Positions 6,930 to 9,574 of a stretch of 9,574 nucleotides of DNA are shown here, in pieces. Source of the stretch: an uncultured Collinsella sp. (GTDB lineage: Bacteria; Actinomycetota; Coriobacteriia; Coriobacteriales; Coriobacteriaceae); assembly GCA_959020035.1 (NCBI GenBank), contig CAUEQX010000064.1, positions 1-9,574 of the forward strand, given 5' to 3'. The translations under genes were made by a program, and so were the position numbers. Positions within the stretch are counted from its first letter, which is position 1; the number at the start of each line of letters is the position of its first letter. The notes beneath the pieces were generated by a model that saw only the letters and a list, made by a program, of their open reading frames with translations, did not search any database and was not told where the DNA came from.

Positions 6930-7092
6930 GACGGTTCCCCTCTCGAATCAAAAATGAATAGCTACGGTATTGCTGCACGGTGGGTGGCGAAAACCCGACC
7001 GCGCCTAAACCCGGAATTTTGGGGAACCTGCTTTGCAGCTGATTATTTAGTTGTGCGTCGTCTCTCCCGGAGCCGTGAACATACCTGCTCAT
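6922..7092 (-). CDS. Possible 56-residue leader ORF linking the upstream short ORF to the iron-sulfur gene
   Basis: An ATG at 7090-7092 overlaps the stop of the 22-codon ORF in an ATGA arrangement. The frame runs 56 codons (MSRYVHGSGRDDAQLNNQLQ at its start) and stops at 6922-6924, overlapping the ATG at 6929 by 8 nt. The peptide resembles no family I know, and its sequence passes through the structured leader, so it may be chance. The exact overlaps at both ends would allow ribosomes to be handed on to the structural gene and to unfold the SD-masking stem. Confidence 0.25.
   Translation of the reverse strand: MSRYVHGSGRDDAQLNNQLQSRFPKIPGLGAVGFSPPTVQQYRSYSFLIREGNRHG
6933..7028 (-). promoter_or_regulatory. 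Structured 5' leader able to hide the SD of the first iron-sulfur protein gene
   Basis: In the minus-strand RNA, GGUUCCCC (7028-7021) is exactly complementary to GGGGAACC (6940-6933), which contains the SD core for the ATG at 6929. The two arms enclose 80 nt. Inside, 7004-6975 folds as an 11-bp hairpin (GCGCGGU, a one-base C bulge, GGGU, loop UUUCGCC, then ACCC and ACCGUGC, with one G-U pair). A closing stem over the SD plus an internal hairpin is the layout of a translation-controlling switch or a protein-bound leader. I do not recognise a known riboswitch class. The same 8-bp ends could also be terminal inverted repeats of a small repeat element. Confidence 0.45.
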
Positions 7093-7107
7093 ATGCGGCT
7101 CCGAGCC
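7069..7107 (-). promoter_or_regulatory. Two mutually exclusive hairpins at the end of the short leader ORF
   Basis: GGCTC-C-GAGCC (7097-7107) is a local palindrome spanning the last codons of the 22-codon ORF. Its 7097-7102 half can instead pair as part of CGGCTCC (7096-7102) with GGAGCCG (7069-7075), a 7-bp stem with a 20-nt loop. The ORF stop codon (7089-7091) lies in that loop, so a ribosome there would block the larger stem. This is attenuation-like geometry; function is inferred. Confidence 0.35.
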
Positions 7108-7157
7108 ATATATAGGGCACGCGCGGCAACGCGGCGAATGTATGTCATCTGCGGCAT
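7089..7157 (-). CDS. Possible 22-residue leader peptide
   Basis: The ATG at 7155-7157 is preceded, seven bases away, by AAAGGAGGG, the strongest SD in this regulatory stretch. The frame encodes 22 residues beginning MPQMTYIRRVAARALYMA and ends at a TGA at 7089-7091. Five of 22 residues are Arg and there is no Cys or Sec. Lying about 25 nt below the predicted transcription start and just before alternative hairpins, it fits a leader peptide that couples translation to expression of the cluster. A small expressed protein, or chance, are the alternatives. Confidence 0.35.
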   Translation of the reverse strand: MPQMTYIRRVAARALYMARSRI

Positions 7158-7187
7158 GTGCGCACCCTCCTTTACAAGTTAAGGTCA

Positions 7188-7216
7188 ACTATATCAACGG
7201 TCGTCGACCATGCGAA
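7188..7216 (-). promoter_or_regulatory. Predicted promoter for the iron-sulfur/selD cluster
   Basis: On the minus strand a -35-like TTCGCA (7216-7211, four of six consensus bases) is separated by exactly 17 nt from a -10 TATAGT (7193-7188, five of six). Transcription would begin near 7181, leaving about 250 nt of leader before the ATG at 6929. It lies downstream of the terminator of the ABC transporter operon, so it is the natural start of a separate transcription unit. Confidence 0.5.
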
Positions 7217-7225
7217 CACCGTTGA
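7194..7225. promoter_or_regulatory. Inverted-repeat operator candidate overlapping the promoter
   Basis: TCAACGGT (7194-7201) and ACCGTTGA (7218-7225) are perfect 8-bp inverted repeats separated by 16 nt, and the predicted -35 box lies between them. The proximal arm abuts the -10. A further TCAAC at 7185-7189 lies in direct orientation 9 nt from the first arm. The arrangement suggests a dimeric regulator controlling this promoter; the regulator is not in the window. Confidence 0.5.
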
Positions 7226-7266
7226 CATTCGTACGACAGCCTCGTGTGCCGTCGTTTAATAAATAA

Positions 7267-7282
7267 TTATCTTAATTGATAA
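7267..7282. repeat. AT-rich inverted repeat upstream of the promoter
   Basis: TTATC-TTAATT-GATAA is a perfect 5-bp inverted repeat in a markedly AT-rich island (about 7257-7285) inside GC-rich DNA. It could be a second regulator site, an UP-like element or part of a weaker promoter. Another 8-bp palindrome, TCGTACGA, sits at 7229-7236. Confidence 0.3.
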
Positions 7283-7312
7283 GAGTTTGCCATCCCTCAT
7301 TCGGCGCGCGGC

Positions 7313-7347
7313 AAGACAAAGCCGCCGAGGCTTATATCCCCGACGGC
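7313..7347 (-). terminator. Rho-independent terminator of the molybdate transporter operon
   Basis: Just after the ATPase stop codon the minus strand folds as a 10-bp GC-rich stem (GCCGTCGGGG with CCTCGGCGGC, two G-U pairs) around a 7-nt loop ATATAAG, followed by TTTGTCTT. There is no T-run on the plus-strand side, so it acts for minus-strand transcripts. Confidence 0.8.
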
Positions 7348-7358
7348 ATTACCCGGCG

Positions 7359-8429
7359 CTATCGACAAACCAAGTGGATTCTACTCGCATCGAAGTGCAT
7401 GCGCAGCGTCTCGCCTGCTTGCGGCAGCTCGTCGACAGGCACGCCCACCTTGTTGACCTTCCACTGCAGACGCGTGGGCGCATCAGCGCGCGGCACGTCC
7501 AGCAGCACCAGGCGCTCAAAACGCGAATCGCTCACGCGGGCCACGTGCAAATCATAGCTGTTGCGTCCCCGCTCCGCGCGATTGTCAACATGGAAGTAGC
7601 TTGCGCGAATGCCCAGGTACGCTGCATTATCGGGAACCTCGCGACCCACATTAAAGGTCATGCCCCAGTCGAGGGCCTCAACTTCTTCGTCGCCGATCTT
7701 GCGCGCCCGGCTTGTGTTCTTGCAGCCCGTCAGGCGCAGTGCCGCCAGCGTCTGCGGACGGCGGACCACGTCCTCGACGGAGCCGATCTCCTCAACATGC
7801 CCGTCGTGCATCACGCAGATGCGCCCGCACAGGCGGCACGCTTCGTCGATGTCGTGGCTCACGTAGAGCACGGTGCGGTTGCATACATCGAACAGGTCGA
7901 GCATGTTCTGTTCGAGGGCGCTCTTAAGATAGGAATCGAGTGCGCTCATGGGCTCGTCGAACATAAAAATGCCCGGATGCGCCGCCACCATGCGGGCAAG
8001 CGCCACACGTTGTTGCTGACCGCCCGAGAGTCGCGCGGGATAGCGGTCGGCAAAATCGGACAGACCGAAAATGCCCAGATAGCGCTCGGCGAGCTTTTTG
8101 CGCGCGGCGGCGTCGCCCGCATCCTTTACACCGGCGCATACGTTATCGGCCACCGTCATGTTGGGAAACAGCTGATAGTTTTGGAACAGCAGGGCGCATT
8201 TTCGCTCCTGGGGCGACAGGTTGATGCCCGTCGCCGAGTCAAAAAAGGTCACGCCGTTGACGACGATCTTGCCCTCGTCGGGCGTCTCCACGCCGGCGAT
8301 GCAGCGCAGCGTACAGCTCTTGCCGCAACCCGAGGCACCGAGCAGCGCCACACGATCCTCGCCGGCCTCAAGCTGCATGTCGAGCATAAACCCGGGATAG
8401 CGCTTTTTGATATCCAGAACGAGCGACAT
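7359..8429 (-). CDS. modC: Molybdate-type ABC transporter ATP-binding protein
   Basis: The 356-residue ATPase would power import of molybdate or a similar oxyanion with the permease encoded just upstream. It shows a complete nucleotide-binding domain: Walker A GASGCGKS (31-38), Q-loop FQNYQLFPN (Q83), signature LSGGQQQR (134-141), Walker B FMFDEP (155-160) and H-loop His192 in VSHDIDE. The region from about 230 to 356 (with YLGIRASYF and TLRMHFDASRIHL) occupies the place of the ModC/CysA C-terminal regulatory domain, though it diverges from the usual Mop oxyanion-binding sequence. Length suits ModC. The ATG at 8427-8429 lies 3 nt after the permease stop, with GGGAGG in the permease's last codons as SD. 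Sulfate or tungstate specificity cannot be excluded, but the ModB-like partner favours molybdate. Confidence 0.85.
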   Translation of the reverse strand: MSLVLDIKKRYPGFMLDMQLEAGEDRVALLGASGCGKSCTLRCIAGVETPDEGKIVVNGVTFFDSATGINLSPQERKCALLFQNYQLFPNMTVADNVCAGVKDAGDAAARKKLAERYLGIFGLSDFADRYPARLSGGQQQRVALARMVAAHPGIFMFDEPMSALDSYLKSALEQNMLDLFDVCNRTVLYVSHDIDEACRLCGRICVMHDGHVEEIGSVEDVVRRPQTLAALRLTGCKNTSRARKIGDEEVEALDWGMTFNVGREVPDNAAYLGIRASYFHVDNRAERGRNSYDLHVARVSDSRFERLVLLDVPRADAPTRLQWKVNKVGVPVDELPQAGETLRMHFDASRIHLVCR

Positions 8430-8432
8430 GGC

Positions 8433-9574
8433 CTATCGACCTCCCTGCAAAGCGGCATCATCGTGCATGAGCTCGGCCAGCGCCTCGCGATCGATACGCA
8501 AGGCATCGCCGCCCGCCGGGTCGAGCGAATCGCCCTGTCCGGCAAGATCTTTGATCCGCTTGCGCTCCGCACGGGAAAGGCCCCGCTCGCGATACTTTTG
8601 CGAATGAGCGGTGTACATATTGATGAACAGGATGACCAGGAAGCTGAACGCGATTACGACCACGACCCAAAAGAGGGCCACCGACGTATTGCCGCCCATC
8701 CACTCAAAGTAAATCGCAATGGGAATGGTCTGCGTAATACCGGCGTAGTTGCCCGCAAAGAACAGGGTGCAGCCAAACTCGCCCATCGCGCGGGCAAAGG
8801 CGAGCACCGTGCCGGCGGCAATCGAGGGCCAGCCAAGCGGCATCATGAGCTTGGCAAAGATGCGACGCTCGGACCATCCCAGGGTTCGCGCGGCGTCGAG
8901 CATCTGCGCGTCAAGACTCTCGAAGGCTCCGAGCGCCGTGCGGTAAACCAGCGGAAACGACACGACGACGGCCGAAATGACCGCCGCGGGCCACGTAAAG
9001 ACGATCGAGATGCCGTGCGCGATAAGCCACTGGCCCACCCCGGTCGATCGACCAAATAGCATAAGCAGCAAAAAGCCGCAGACCGTGGGTGGCAGCACCA
9101 TAGGAATCGTAAAGACCGAATCGAGCAGGCCCTTGATGCGACTCGAGGTACCCATAGTCTTCCACGCGGCGAACAGGCCCAGCGCAAAGGAGATCAGCAG
9201 GGCAAGGCCGCTCGTTTTGATAGAAACCCAAAACGGACGGTAGTCGATGCCGCCAAAAAACGTCTGGGCGCACTCCGCCAGCGAAGGTGGCTCCGTCGTC
9301 GAGACGCTCGCATACGGCACTAAGGCGGCGTTGTCGCTCCACAGGGCTCCGCCACCCAGATCAAGCTCGGCGTTCGCGGCCTCGGCGGCATTCACCACCG
9401 TGTAGCAATCGCCGTCTTCGCCCTTCACCTTAAACTGATAGCGATAATCGCCCTGCACAAGTTCGTTGTCCGAGGTAAACACCCACTCAAGCCTGGAGTC
9501 CTCCAGCAGCGCTCCGCCCATGGAGTGAGACTTATCGAGCCCCGTGAGCATGTTCTTAAGCGCCTTTTGGTCAG
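8433..9574 (-). CDS. modB: Molybdate-type ABC transporter permease with an extra N-terminal domain, 5' end cut by window
   Basis: The C-terminal part is a ModB-like permease with five membrane segments. Counting from Met at 9551, they are near 113-132, 143-166, 183-208, 243-266 and 290-311. The cytoplasmic EAA loop DAARTLGWSERRIFAKLMMP (219-238) contacts the ATPase, and PMVLPPTVCGFLLL and AFARAMGEFGCTLFF are typical ModB blocks. E. coli ModB (about 229 residues) has almost nothing before its first helix, but here the frame is open through at least 115 further residues to the window edge with no clear start or helix. With the EAA loop inside, this extra part should face outward. A tail of about 60 charged residues follows the last helix. 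The ATG at 9551 is internal and lacks an SD. The family is clear; exact substrate and the extra domain's role are not. Confidence 0.85.
   Translation of the reverse strand, partial: DQKALKNMLTGLDKSHSMGGALLEDSRLEWVFTSDNELVQGDYRYQFKVKGEDGDCYTVVNAAEAANAELDLGGGALWSDNAALVPYASVSTTEPPSLAECAQTFFGGIDYRPFWVSIKTSGLALLISFALGLFAAWKTMGTSSRIKGLLDSVFTIPMVLPPTVCGFLLLMLFGRSTGVGQWLIAHGISIVFTWPAAVISAVVVSFPLVYRTALGAFESLDAQMLDAARTLGWSERRIFAKLMMPLGWPSIAAGTVLAFARAMGEFGCTLFFAGNYAGITQTIPIAIYFEWMGGNTSVALFWVVVVIAFSFLVILFINMYTAHSQKYRERGLSRAERKRIKDLAGQGDSLDPAGGDALRIDREALAELMHDDAALQGGR

Noticed and set aside
5542..6957. A 471-codon plus-strand open frame opposite the first iron-sulfur gene
   Set aside because: It is antisense to well-conserved family sequence, is rich in His, Val, Gly and Arg as expected for a shadow frame, and has no recognisable domain.
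6930..7180. A known riboswitch (molybdenum cofactor, glycine or fluoride type) in the leader
   Set aside because: I compared remembered consensus features by eye and found no convincing match. A covariance-model search would be needed to decide.
7287..9059. A 590-codon plus-strand open frame opposite the ABC transporter genes
   Set aside because: The protein has no family features and lies wholly antisense to two genes with complete motifs. GC-rich codon use makes such antisense frames common.
1..9574. tRNA or rRNA genes, CRISPR arrays, insertion sequences or phage genes
   Set aside because: No cloverleaf-like sequence, regularly spaced direct repeats, transposase or integrase motifs were found on either strand.

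Overview
The window looks like chromosome of a GC-rich, anaerobic, selenium-using actinobacterium. Codon use and overall protein character suggest the Coriobacteriia, plausibly Collinsella or a relative; this is an impression, not a database result. Every gene I can support lies on the minus strand, so the functional order runs from high to low coordinates. The long plus-strand open frames are antisense shadows.

Region A (9574-7313) is the end of a molybdate-type ABC transporter operon. It holds a ModB-like permease, cut at its 5' end and carrying an unusual N-terminal domain predicted to face outward, and a ModC-like ATPase 3 nt downstream. A good intrinsic terminator (7313-7347) closes it.

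Region B (7312-6930) is a regulatory stretch of about 380 nt. It has a likely promoter (-35 TTCGCA, 17-nt spacer, -10 TATAGT) whose -35 box sits between the arms of a perfect 8-bp inverted repeat. A leader follows with a very strong Shine-Dalgarno (SD) site before a 22-codon ORF. That ORF overlaps a 56-codon ORF by ATGA, and the second ORF overlaps the first structural gene. An 8-nt sequence in the leader is exactly complementary to that gene's SD region.

Region C (6929-1) is a seven-gene unidirectional cluster. In order it encodes two tandem paralogous 2-hydroxyacyl-CoA dehydratase/double-cubane-cluster-type iron-sulfur proteins (the first with an apparent one-base frameshift near its N-terminus), a cysteine-rich C_GCAxxG_C_C family protein, a TDT/SLAC1-type anion transporter, a BadF/HgdC-type ATP-dependent activase, a GT4 glycosyltransferase, and selenophosphate synthetase SelD, cut by the window edge. 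SelD appears to be a selenoprotein: an in-frame UGA occupies residue 17, the position of the catalytic Cys17 of E. coli SelD, and a SECIS-like hairpin lies just downstream. The glycosyltransferase stop overlaps the selD start.

Taken together, region C reads as a regulated cassette pairing an ATP-driven low-potential reductase (two double-cubane-like subunits plus activase) with an anion channel/transporter, a thiol-rich redox protein, selenophosphate synthesis and a sugar transferase. No CoA-transferase, dehydrogenase or electron-transfer flavoprotein is visible, which argues against a classic amino-acid fermentation operon. A role in selenium oxyanion reduction or in making a seleno-sugar is my inference and the main hypothesis worth testing.
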